Source: Nocardia vinacea (lineage in GTDB: Bacteria > Actinomycetota > Actinomycetes > Mycobacteriales > Mycobacteriaceae). From it: 64,000 bases of DNA. The position numbers were made by a program, and so were the translations under genes. Position 1 is the first letter of the stretch; each line of letters opens with the position of its first letter. Below, piece after piece: positions 45,384-53,379 of this stretch. Under the pieces are notes generated by a model. It saw only the letters and a list, made by a program, of their open reading frames with translations, was not told the DNA's origin and did no database searches. The stretch is taken from positions 930,001-994,000 of the forward strand of contig NZ_CP109149.1 of NCBI RefSeq assembly GCF_035920345.1. The letters are read 5' to 3'.

Positions 45384-46274
45384 TCTCGGTTTTCTCCTGT
45401 TCCCGCAAGCAAACCCATGGACAACCCCGCCAACAGGTCCCTAACCGGCGACGATTCGCAAAAGATCTCAATCGGTGGCCGGGGTGTCCAGCACGGCGGG
45501 GCAGCCATTCGCAGCGAGCCACACAAGGGCAGAGACCGCATAAGCTACACCCCGCCGTCCTGGGTATCCAGGACGTCATCCCGGACGATGATGACCTTAG
45601 GGATCTCAATGGAGGAGGAGGCCGCCTTCCGACCTCGACCGGCGGCCATGAAATCATGGCACCTTGTCATGGTGTCCGCAGGGAGCCAGCACCGATAGCT
45701 GAGCGCCTCGACCGACTCGGTTGAAAGCGCTCCCGGGACTGAACTGCAATCCGGAGGCCGATAAGCCGCGTGGGTCGACGCGCGACCATTCATGGGGTAT
45801 CGCAGCGATACCGATCCTGAATCAGTGCTGGATATTGGAGATCCCCACCGTTTCGATGCGCTCGCCTCGCTGGCGCTGATCTGGCAAATCTGCCACGTTT
45901 CCGCGCAGGTCGGTACTGGATCTCTGGCGATCCGGGATTTCCTGCGTGTGCGAGTAAGGAATCGATCACACGGAGGCAACAATATTGGTGCAGATGTGTG
46001 CACGAGTAGCTTCTATTGTGCGTAGCGAGAATGTAGCACAGAATCTATGATCATGTTGTGAGTCTTGTATTATCTTGAGCTGCAATACTTTTCGGTACTT
46101 CATTGTGAGTAGCTGAGTGGGAGAGGGTGGCGTCGGTTCTGTCGGTTGGTTTGGTTTCGGTGTGTTGTCTGCTTCAAATGTGTTGTGGTCGCGGTGGAGT
46201 CGTTGGTCGGAGCTGCTCTGGGTGGTGCCGGTCGCGTGTTGGTGGGGACCGGCACCGTGGCGGTCAGAGTGTGA
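45384..46274. other. Non-coding region: outer IS110 left end and an AT-rich patch
   Basis: The part next to the outer transposase (about 45384-45620) has GGCGGGG and CCCCGCC arms and is likely the element's structured left end. Between 45620 and 46020 I see no supported gene. From 46020 to about 46110 the sequence is unusually AT-rich, with TAGCACAGAATCTATGATC and GTATTATCTTGAG, suggesting a promoter or recombination site near the integrase end. Confidence 0.4.
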
Positions 46275-47282
46275 TCAGGGGTTGGTGAGTAGGGGGTGGG
46301 GTTCTTGGGTGAGTGCTGATAGTGCTGCGGCGATTTCGTGGAGGTTGGCTTTGACGTAGGTGGCGGTGGTGCCGTGGGTTTTTCGGGTGTGGTGGCCCGC
46401 GTAGGTGCGGGCGGTGGCGTAGCCGAAGGTTCGTTCGACCCAGGTGAGGGTGGTGTGGCGCAGCCAGTGGGTGCTGATGTGTTGGGTCGCGACCCAGGGG
46501 AGGTGTTGCCCGATGCGTGCCCAGAGGTAGTCGTAGCGGCGGGCGGTGATGGGTTTGGTGTTGCGGTAGCGCAGCAGCTGCCCTTGGGTTGGGCTGCCGC
46601 GTTGTTCGGCGTGGCGCAAGAGGTGTCGCATGAGGGTGGGTGAGATCGGTTGCCACCGGTCGATGCCTTCTTTTTCGCGTAGCAAGATCAGGCAGTGGTG
46701 TGGGTCGAGGTCGCAGGGGCGTAGGTGTAGGGCGCCGCTGCGGCGGCAGGCGGTTTCGATGTGTAGGCGCAGGATGAGGGTGTCGAGTTCGGGGTCGTTG
46801 CCGGTGAGGGCGGCGACGTGGCAGATCTCGGCGAGTTGGGGTGAGGGGATTGCTTGGCGGTGTGATGGGGGTCGGGTAGGTATTGCTAGGCGGCGGGCGG
46901 GGTTTCGAGTGGGGTGGATCCAGTTGTTGTCTTCGGCATAGCGGTAGAGGCAGCGCACGGCGCTGATGAAGTGTTCTCGTGCACCGACACCGTTGCGGCT
47001 GCCGCGGCTGCAGGCTTGTGCTGCTCGGGCTTTCTCGTCGAGGTCGGCCTTGGTTACTGTGTCCAATTGGCGGTCGTGCCAGGTGTTTTCGAGGTGGGTG
47101 TTGTAGGTGCGCAGGGTGCCTGGGGTGAGGGTGGCCCGTAGTTTCGGGATGACGTCGCCGAAGGTGGGCACCTCGAGGGTGTCGGTAAGTAGATCGGTGG
47201 CTGTGATGCCCATCTGCGACAGCAGGATTCGTGTGGCGTCGATGGCTGTTGGATCCGCGACAGTGCGAATGGTCGGTGTCAT
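46275..47282 (-). CDS. Tyrosine recombinase / integrase (stand-alone)
   Basis: This 335-aa integrase has an N-terminal SAM-like core-binding domain (TFGDVIPKLRATLTPGTLRT) and a catalytic domain with Arg in ETACRRSGALHL, HWLRHTTLTW (His-x-x-Arg), the second His in YAGHHTRKTHG and the nucleophile Tyr in TTATYVKANL. It is probably functional by motif content. It starts at ATG 47282 a few bases after the stop of a truncated upstream frame. It is not related closely to the three recombinases to its right. Codon use is less GC3-biased, with an HTTRxxHP-rich composition that suggests transfer. Confidence 0.82.
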   Translation of the reverse strand: MTPTIRTVADPTAIDATRILLSQMGITATDLLTDTLEVPTFGDVIPKLRATLTPGTLRTYNTHLENTWHDRQLDTVTKADLDEKARAAQACSRGSRNGVGAREHFISAVRCLYRYAEDNNWIHPTRNPARRLAIPTRPPSHRQAIPSPQLAEICHVAALTGNDPELDTLILRLHIETACRRSGALHLRPCDLDPHHCLILLREKEGIDRWQPISPTLMRHLLRHAEQRGSPTQGQLLRYRNTKPITARRYDYLWARIGQHLPWVATQHISTHWLRHTTLTWVERTFGYATARTYAGHHTRKTHGTTATYVKANLHEIAAALSALTQEPHPLLTNP

Positions 47283-47285
47283 CGG

Positions 47286-47400
47286 CTACGACTCCAGCGC
47301 ATGTGGATGGCCGAAGTATGGGTGGAGAGCTGGTGGTGGGTAGATCGCGAGTTGCTGACGTTGTGGGTGGGCGACGAGCAGGACTTTCTCACCGATGTTC
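47286..47400 (-). pseudogene. C-terminal tail of an unidentified gene cut by the recombinase-trio element
   Basis: A minus-strand frame entering from the element's left end reads NIGEKVLLVAHPQRQQLAIY then PPPALHPYFGHPHALES and stops just before the integrase start. The beta-hairpin style resembles transposase C-termini, but I do not recognise it firmly. Its 5' part is absent because the 24-bp repeat begins at 47401. Confidence 0.4.
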
Positions 47401-47424
47401 TATGCCGAGGTGAGAACTATGCCG
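47401..47424 (+). repeat. RIT left terminal inverted repeat
   Basis: TATGCCGAGG-TGAGAACTATGCCG is repeated inverted at 50741-50764 with one mismatch (TGAGAA versus TGGGAA). Within the repeat TATGCCG occurs twice, which suggests a recombinase-binding pair. Confidence 0.8.
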
Positions 47425-47501
47425 AGCAGATCGGCGCATGACATCGAATCTGTAGCAGCGCAGCATGTTCCGCAGCTAGTGATATCCAGCGGTCGGTCTG
47501 A

Positions 47502-48491
47502 TCACAGGTTTTCGAGGAAGGCCAAGAGGGTGTCTGTCGGGCGGTAGATGCCCGGCGGTGTTGAAGCCTGGGTTGTCTGGTCGAGTGCGCGTTGCTTGAT
47601 GGTCATGTCGGCGTGCAGATAGATTCCGGTGGATCGGATGTCGGCGTGGCCGAGCCAGAGTGCGATGACAGCGGTGTCGACGCCAGCGTGCAATAACGCC
47701 ATCGCGCAGCTGTGTCGCAGGACGTGTGGATGCAGGTCGGCCGGCCGGATGCTGGGGCAGGATTGGGCTGCGGTGGTCGCATGTCGGCGGACCAGGCGTT
47801 CTATAGCGTCGGCGCTGAGCCGTCGGCCGGTGCGGGTCGGAAACAAGGGCTGAGGGGCTTCGCCGGCTCGTTCGTCGGTCCAGACGCGCAGCACCCGCTG
47901 TGTGGGAGTGGTCAGCGGAACTGCGCGGTGTTTGCGCCCCTTGCCGAGGCAGCGGAGGTTGGCTCCAGCGCCGAGACTGATGTCGCCGCAGTTGAGCCCG
48001 GTCAGTTCGGAGACGCGTAGCCCGGTTTGGACCGCGACCAACAGCAGGGCGTGATCACGGCGACCTTCCCAGCGATCGCGGTTCGGTGCTGCGAGCAGGG
48101 CGTCGATCTCGGTGCTGGTCAGGAACGCGACGAGCTGTTTGTCGAACCGTTTGGGTGGGATCGCCAGCACTCGCTGGATCAGCTCGGCGTGCTCGGGGTG
48201 TCGCAGGGAGGCATAGGTGAACAGGGACCGGATCGCGGTCAGCCGCAGGTTGCGGGTGCGGGGGCTGTTACTGCGCTCGTGTTCGAGGTGATCGAGGAAC
48301 GCGCTGATGGTGTCGACGTTCAGGTCGGCCCAGTCCAGGTCGGACGCTGGTTTCCCCGCGCGTTGGGAAACGAAGCCCAGCAACAGTTTCAGAGAGTCGC
48401 GGTAGGAGGCGATCGTGCGCGGGCTGACGTGGCGGTGTTTGATAAGCCGTTCGGTGAAGAAGTTCTGCAGGGTGGCGGCGATCGCGGTCAT
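47502..48491 (-). CDS. RIT tyrosine recombinase, third gene
   Basis: This 329-aa recombinase has a core-binding domain (TLQNFFTERLIKHRHVSPRT, DSLKLLLGFVSQRAG) and a catalytic domain with Arg in TGLRVSELTGLNCGDI, HVLRHSCAMALLHAG (His-x-x-Arg), LWLGHADIRSTGIYLHA (His and Tyr). Its ATG (48491) overlaps the stop of the second gene as ATGA. All catalytic residues are present, so it looks active. RIT gene products are thought to act together in moving the element. Confidence 0.85.
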   Translation of the reverse strand: MTAIAATLQNFFTERLIKHRHVSPRTIASYRDSLKLLLGFVSQRAGKPASDLDWADLNVDTISAFLDHLEHERSNSPRTRNLRLTAIRSLFTYASLRHPEHAELIQRVLAIPPKRFDKQLVAFLTSTEIDALLAAPNRDRWEGRRDHALLLVAVQTGLRVSELTGLNCGDISLGAGANLRCLGKGRKHRAVPLTTPTQRVLRVWTDERAGEAPQPLFPTRTGRRLSADAIERLVRRHATTAAQSCPSIRPADLHPHVLRHSCAMALLHAGVDTAVIALWLGHADIRSTGIYLHADMTIKQRALDQTTQASTPPGIYRPTDTLLAFLENL

Positions 48492-49420
48492 GACGGCCTC
48501 GCTTGGACCGAGTATTCGAGCCGCTGTGCGGCAAGACTCAGCAGCTCCGGGGCCGCCGACAGATACCAGTAGGTCGAGCGCGGGTCCCGATGACCGAGAT
48601 AGGTCGACAGCGTCGGAAGTTTCGCTTCGACGTCCTCGCCGGTTCGATGCCAGCGCAGCAACGTGTTGACCGCGAACGAGTGCCGCAGGTCGTGGATGCG
48701 TGGTGGGCGGGGCGCTTCGGCCCCGATTCCGTTGGTGTGACACAACTTCCGGAAGATCGCATGAACGCAGGGATAGACCATCCGGGCGCCGCGGCGGGAG
48801 ACGAAGAAGCTAGCCGTTGCCGCGTTCAGGTGGTGCTCGTCGCGGATGTCGGCGTAGTCGCGCAGGGCAGTGACGGTGGATGGCAGGATCGGAACCAGTC
48901 GGGATTTGCCGAATTTCGATTCTCGGATCAGCAGTGCTTGGTCTGTCCAGTCGATGTCGGTGCGGTCGAGGCGGATCGCTTCGCCGACCCGCAGACCAGT
49001 GGCGCCGAGCAGGCCCAGCATCGTGGAGTGAGTGGCCGCCGGCAGCCGACCCTGGACCTGGCGTCGCGCCTGAGTGGTCAGTGTTTCCAGGTCGGTTCGG
49101 GTGTAGATGAACGGCGGATGCCAGCGTTGAGGGAACGAGATCAACCCTGGTGGTGGGACTTCGGTGCGCGGGTCCAGCCCGGCCATGTGCTGGGCGAAGC
49201 GGCGGGCGATCGTCATCCGGCGTGCCGGGTTCGAGGTCGCCGCATCGACCTCGGGTGCCAGGGCCCAGTCCATTGCGGCGTTGATCGTGACTGTCGGCGC
49301 CCCGATATGGTCGAGATAGGCGACGAACCGCGGCAGCAGTCGATGGTGCTCGGCCAGGTCGTGGCCGAGCCGTTTGCGCAGATCCAGGTAGTCGGTAGCA
49401 GCCTGAGACAACCGGCTCAT
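48488..49420 (-). CDS. RIT tyrosine recombinase, second gene
   Basis: This 310-aa recombinase has the catalytic set Arg in ATGLRVGEAIRLDRTDID, HDLRHSFAVNTLLRW, YLGHRDPRSTYWYLSAAPEL. The N-terminus is MSRLSQAATDYLDLRKRLGH. ATG 49420 overlaps the stop of the first gene as ATGA, and its own stop overlaps the third gene's start, so all three are translated from one transcript. Confidence 0.85.
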   Translation of the reverse strand: MSRLSQAATDYLDLRKRLGHDLAEHHRLLPRFVAYLDHIGAPTVTINAAMDWALAPEVDAATSNPARRMTIARRFAQHMAGLDPRTEVPPPGLISFPQRWHPPFIYTRTDLETLTTQARRQVQGRLPAATHSTMLGLLGATGLRVGEAIRLDRTDIDWTDQALLIRESKFGKSRLVPILPSTVTALRDYADIRDEHHLNAATASFFVSRRGARMVYPCVHAIFRKLCHTNGIGAEAPRPPRIHDLRHSFAVNTLLRWHRTGEDVEAKLPTLSTYLGHRDPRSTYWYLSAAPELLSLAAQRLEYSVQARPS

Positions 49421-50601
49421 CGTGGCGCTCCGGGCCATTCGGCGGCGATGTCGCGCAGCGTGGAGAGGTCGACCTTCGCATAAATCGCGGTCGTGGCCAG
49501 GTCTCGGTGGCGAAGGACCTGGCTGATATCGACGAGCGGAACTCCGCGGCGCAGCATTTCGGTGGCCAGCGAGTGTCGCAGCCGATGAGCGCCGACGCGC
49601 GGCAGACCCGCCCGATCGCAGGCTCGGCGGGTGACATCGCTGACCAAATCGGCGCGGATGCCGCGCAGGGGCGCTTTGCAGGTCACGAATACCGGGCGCA
49701 ACGTCGTCGTCGGCCGGACAGCGGTCAGATAGGCGCTGATGGCCTCCCCGACGTCGAACGGCATCGGCATTGCATCCTCGCGGGACGCTTTGCCGCGCAA
49801 GATGATCCGCCCGCCCCGCCAATCGATATCGCCCACTTCCAGGCGTGCGACCTCGATCGAGCGCAGTCCCAGCCTCGCGATCATGGTCAAGATGGCGTAG
49901 TCGCGGATCTGGACCGGGTCATCGCGGTCGCAGGTGTCGAGTAGTCGCTGGACCTGCCCAGCGGTGATCGACTTCGGGATGCCGGTGTCGTGCCAGCCAG
50001 CGACCGGCGGAACCGCCGAAGTCAACGGGTGTGGAAGCAGCCCGCGCAGATACAAAAACTTCAGCAGCGACCGCAGCTCTGCGACACGGCCTTTGATCGC
50101 GCCGACGCTGACTCGCGGGCTTTCGGCCAGCAGAAACGCGACGATGTCCGCGCCATCCAGTTCGCCAGGTCCGCTTGGACATGCCTCGGCCAGGAACCGG
50201 CGGGCCAGGCTCTCGTAGCGGACGATCGTGGTCGCCGCTAGACCTCGGTCGCTCACCAGCCATGCACGGTATTCGCCGATCAAGGGGTCCAGCGGATCGA
50301 GGACGACTGGCGGATCTGTCAGTAGCCCTTCCGATTTCAGGAAGTCGATGAGCGGGTTGAGGCTCTTCGCGGTCGGCGGGTGGCGCATCGCTTCGCAACA
50401 GACCCTGCGGAATTCCTCCAGAGATTTCGCGGTCAGCTGCTCTGCCGTCACGTCCTGCTCGATCATCCAGCGTCCCAGATCGCCGATGATCTGCAACATG
50501 TTCCGGATCGTGGCGGAGGTGTATCGGCACTCCTCCAGATGATTTCGGTAACCGGCGATGTATGGGCCCATCCTGCCCGGCTTTCTCCGAGTCCCGACCA
50601 T
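49417..50601 (-). CDS. RIT tyrosine recombinase, first gene
   Basis: This 394-aa recombinase has a long N-terminal core-binding region (YIAGYRNHLEECRYTSATIR, LIGEYRAWLVSDRGLAATTI) and the catalytic Arg in ARLGLRSIEVARLEVGDIDW, HRLRHSLATEMLRRG, VLRHRDLATTAIYAKVD. GGAGG lies about 7 nt before ATG 50601, which is preferred to the ATG at 50628. It opens the trio 140 bp inside the right terminal repeat. Confidence 0.85.
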   Translation of the reverse strand: MVGTRRKPGRMGPYIAGYRNHLEECRYTSATIRNMLQIIGDLGRWMIEQDVTAEQLTAKSLEEFRRVCCEAMRHPPTAKSLNPLIDFLKSEGLLTDPPVVLDPLDPLIGEYRAWLVSDRGLAATTIVRYESLARRFLAEACPSGPGELDGADIVAFLLAESPRVSVGAIKGRVAELRSLLKFLYLRGLLPHPLTSAVPPVAGWHDTGIPKSITAGQVQRLLDTCDRDDPVQIRDYAILTMIARLGLRSIEVARLEVGDIDWRGGRIILRGKASREDAMPMPFDVGEAISAYLTAVRPTTTLRPVFVTCKAPLRGIRADLVSDVTRRACDRAGLPRVGAHRLRHSLATEMLRRGVPLVDISQVLRHRDLATTAIYAKVDLSTLRDIAAEWPGAPR

Positions 50602-50740
50602 GATCACGCCTCCATCTGACGCACTCACCCATCAGAAGAAGTATCAGTGCTGCCGCTGGAACTATGCAGGCCGTTTCGCCGCCATACCGAGTCCTTCTGC
50701 CGCCATTACCAGGGCTTTCACGTCACGATCCCTGCCGCAG

Positions 50741-50764
50741 CGGCATAGTTCCCACCTCGGCATA
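50741..50764 (-). repeat. RIT right terminal inverted repeat
   Basis: The minus strand reads TATGCCGAGG-TGGGAACTATGCCG, the inverted partner of 47401-47424. It replaces istB sequence immediately after the codons for LIIVD. Confidence 0.8.
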
Positions 50765-51308
50765 GGTCGACGATGATCAGCTTGTAGCGGCGGATCTTCT
50801 TCAACTCGTTCTGCAGCTGCCCCATCTGATGCGCCGCCGAGAGCCGGGTGATCCAGTTGTTGGCGGTGTCGAACAGCACCGAGTGACCGCTCTGCGCGGC
50901 TCTGACGCCGAGTCCGATCGCTAGGTGTGTCTTCCCGATCCCCGGCGGGCCCAGCAGAATTACGTTCTCGGCTTTCGCGACGAACGTCGTTGTTGCCAAG
51001 TGCGCCAACACATCTCGACGCAGCGAAGGCAGGTGGTCGAGGTTGAAATCCTCAAGGGTTTTCACTTGCGGAAAGTGGGCGGTCGCGATCCGCATGGCGG
51101 TGCCTTTGGATTCGCGGTCACTGACCTGGCGTTGCAGGACGGCGGCCAAATACTCTTCGTGGGACCAGTTTTCGTCGCGGGCATGGTCGGCGAGTTCTTC
51201 CCAGCAGTGCCCGATCGCCGGGGTCTTCAGCACCCGGGTGAGGTAGTGCAGCATCGAGGGGATGCCTTCGGCGGGTTGTTTGGTTGCCGCGGCGGTGAAT
51301 TTGGCCAT
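50765..51308 (-). pseudogene. istB: IS21 helper ATPase IstB, 3'-truncated by the RIT element
   Basis: The frame from ATG 51308 shows the IstB plan: a leading helical region (MLHYLTRVLKTPAIGHCWEE), Walker A in VILLGPPGIGKTHLAIGLG, and RYKLIIVD, the Walker B start. At 50764 the RIT terminal repeat begins and the remaining ~75 residues, including the rest of the AAA+ fold, are missing. The IS21 element therefore lacks its helper. Confidence 0.88.
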
Positions 51309-51310
51309 GG

Positions 51311-52564
51311 TTAGTGGTTGCTCGCTTCTGAGGTGGGAACGGGGGTGAAATCGACGCCGAACAAGGCGTGGTAGTCGGGCAGGGACCGCAGGATCACCTG
51401 GTGTCCGTCGCTGTGATGGCGGGCGGCGCGTTCACGGCTGTCACGTTCGCGGGCCAGCCCGGCCCGCATCTGGCGGGCGGTCTCGACATGGACGGGATCG
51501 GTGACGACGACCCGCTGAGCCCAGCAGCGGTCGTGGCGGGCCACGACCTCGCCGTCGCAGCGCGCGGTCACCGTCGTCGGTGAGGCGGTGACATCGACGA
51601 ACCGACCGATCACACGGGGATCCACGGAGTAGTCGACGGTGTCGACGCGAACGTAATAGTCACGCGCCAAACGGATTCGGTGATTGATCCCGACAACCGG
51701 ATCCAGCGGTGGCAGTGGCATCATCGCCGCGTAGTCACCCTCGAGCGCGTCGACCGGACGGGTCGCGATCGCCCGGACCGTGCGCTGATTGGCGCGGCCC
51801 AGCCACTCACCGAGCTGAGTATTGAAGTCCGCCGGTGAACCGAAACTTCGGCCGGGCAGGAACGAGGTCTCCAGAAACCCGTTGCAGCGCTCGACCATGC
51901 CCTTGAACTCCGGATCTCGCGGCGGCGCCAACACGATCCGAGACGCCAAGGTCCCGGCGAAAGCCGCAGCCGGTTCGGTCACCTTCCCGGTGCCACCGAT
52001 CGCCGCTTCTCGATCCCAGACAAGGGTTTTCGTCACCCGACCGATCCCGGCGATCAACTGCCACATCCCCGACAACAAATCACCGCCCTGACGCGAGGGC
52101 AGCATCACCGCCGACAGAAACCGCGAATACGCCAACGTCATCACCAGCACCGGCAACACCCGCACCTGTTCATGCCCGACCGGGACCCGGACATCGGGAA
52201 ACCACAAGTCGCACTGCGTTGTTCGGCCCGGCCGATAGACCACCCGATCCACCGGATCGACACCCGCGTATTCCGGACGGATCTCATGAATCCGGGCCCG
52301 CAGGATCGAGGAGGAATGCCTCCACCCGATCCGCTCGGCGATCACCGTCGCCGGCATCCGCGGGAACTCCGCCAACAGCGCACGGATCTCACCCTCGAAC
52401 GGATCCACCAGCGACCCAACCGGTTTGCGCTCGTACTTCGGTGGCCGATCCGACGCCAACGCCGCCCGCACCGTGTTCCGTGCGATCTCCAACCGTCGCG
52501 CTATCTCACTGATCGACACGCCCTCCGCACGATACAGCCGACGGATCTCGGCCCAGTCCTCCAC
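51311..52564 (-). CDS. istA: IS21-family transposase IstA
   Basis: This 417-aa DDE transposase has an N-terminal HTH (VSISEIARRLEIARNTVRAA), then the DDE residues in TTQCDLWFPDV, VWDREAAIGG and DPEFKGMVERCNGF, and a C-terminal beta domain (YYVRVDTVDYSVDPRVIGRF). GTG 52564 is preferred because GGAGG lies about 9 nt upstream. istB follows with 2 nt spacing. With istB broken the element cannot move on its own. Its outer end, near 52600, abuts the phosphotransferase relic. Confidence 0.88.
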   Translation of the reverse strand: MEDWAEIRRLYRAEGVSISEIARRLEIARNTVRAALASDRPPKYERKPVGSLVDPFEGEIRALLAEFPRMPATVIAERIGWRHSSSILRARIHEIRPEYAGVDPVDRVVYRPGRTTQCDLWFPDVRVPVGHEQVRVLPVLVMTLAYSRFLSAVMLPSRQGGDLLSGMWQLIAGIGRVTKTLVWDREAAIGGTGKVTEPAAAFAGTLASRIVLAPPRDPEFKGMVERCNGFLETSFLPGRSFGSPADFNTQLGEWLGRANQRTVRAIATRPVDALEGDYAAMMPLPPLDPVVGINHRIRLARDYYVRVDTVDYSVDPRVIGRFVDVTASPTTVTARCDGEVVARHDRCWAQRVVVTDPVHVETARQMRAGLARERDSRERAARHHSDGHQVILRSLPDYHALFGVDFTPVPTSEASNH

Positions 52565-52639
52565 AGCAATCACCCTCCAAAGGGGTACAGGGCTGCTCAA
52601 TTTTCAGTCGGCAGAATCCGATCAGTATTCAGACGGCAC

Positions 52640-53043
52640 CGACACGCGTTGGTGCACGGCGACTTTCGCCTGGACAACGTCGTTGTTGTCGAACCCGATT
52701 ACGGCAATCGGTGTCCTCGACTGGGGGATGGCGACGCTCGGTGACCTGCTGACGGACCTGGCCTCGATGGCCTTGTGGTGGACGGAATTCGGGGACTCGA
52801 TAGTCCGGTGGCGGGCGTGCCGGGAGATGTGCCCGGATGTCCCGGCTCCGATGCCCTCATTCAGGCGTATGCCGCGCAAACGGGGCGACCTGTCGGAGTT
52901 CAGTTGGTATTTCGGCTTCGCGAACTACAGAATCGCGGTGATCTTCGAGGGGATTCACTATCGGAACGGCACGGGCTCACCGTCGGGGAGGGGTTCGAGC
53001 AGTTGGGGCGATGGTCCACGCTCTGGTCGAGCGTGGACATGTA
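52640..53043 (+). pseudogene. Phosphotransferase (ACAD10/APH-type) relic, cut by IS21
   Basis: Right of IS21 one frame reads LVHGDFRLDNVVVVEPD, the Brenner motif of APH-fold kinases; the next frame reads IGVLDWGMATLGDLLTDLAS then MALWWTEFGD and DLSEFSWYFGFANYRIAVIF; a third ends LTVGEGFEQLGRWSTLWSS. These are the C-terminal half of the kinase family found beside acyl-CoA dehydrogenases. At least two frameshifts are present and the N-terminal half is absent. Confidence 0.75.
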
Positions 53044-53379
53044 GCCGTGGAGGACGCCTGGTGAATCCGGTTCTGTGACGCCACACGATCACGAAATTCG
53101 CTACATCAGACTGTGCGACTCGGGTAGAGGCAGTCCGATCTACCAATCGCTGGTGGACTCGTTCACCGAATCGGTCCGTCGACCGAGGGGCTGACGATGC
53201 CCACAGCTTGCCGATTCATTCCAATGGGCGCCGAGCGGGCATGAGACGACAACACCGCGTGGCGCTGGCGATCAAGTGAGTTCTTTCCATGCGGTAGCCA
53301 CAGTGTGGACATGTGGGAACCCGTCAACCGGGCACCGCAGTGACTTCGGAGACCAAGAACCAACGCATTCGGATTGCGG
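53044..53379. other. Intergenic region, no supported gene
   Basis: I see no convincing coding frame, repeat or promoter in these bases. It separates the phosphotransferase relic from the 3' end of the kinase regulator. Confidence 0.5.

Larger units (their letters stand above)
47401..50764 (-). mobile_element. RIT-type element (recombinase in trio) with terminal inverted repeats
   Basis: This 3364-bp unit holds three minus-strand tyrosine recombinase genes, each overlapping the next by ATGA, and is bounded by inverted repeats at 47401-47424 and 50741-50764. This gene order and overlap are the definition of RIT elements. The right end sits in istB of an IS21 element. The left end sits in a different sequence, so the element or its flank has been rearranged since insertion. 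Confidence 0.8.

Noticed and set aside
43254..45698. An 814-codon plus-strand open frame across the IS110 region
   Set aside because: It runs antisense to three transposase segments and its sequence has no recognisable domain; it exists only because of GC bias.
46129..46275. A T/G-rich plus-strand frame before the integrase end
   Set aside because: It has no family and its composition reflects the antisense of His/Pro/Thr-rich integrase-like sequence.
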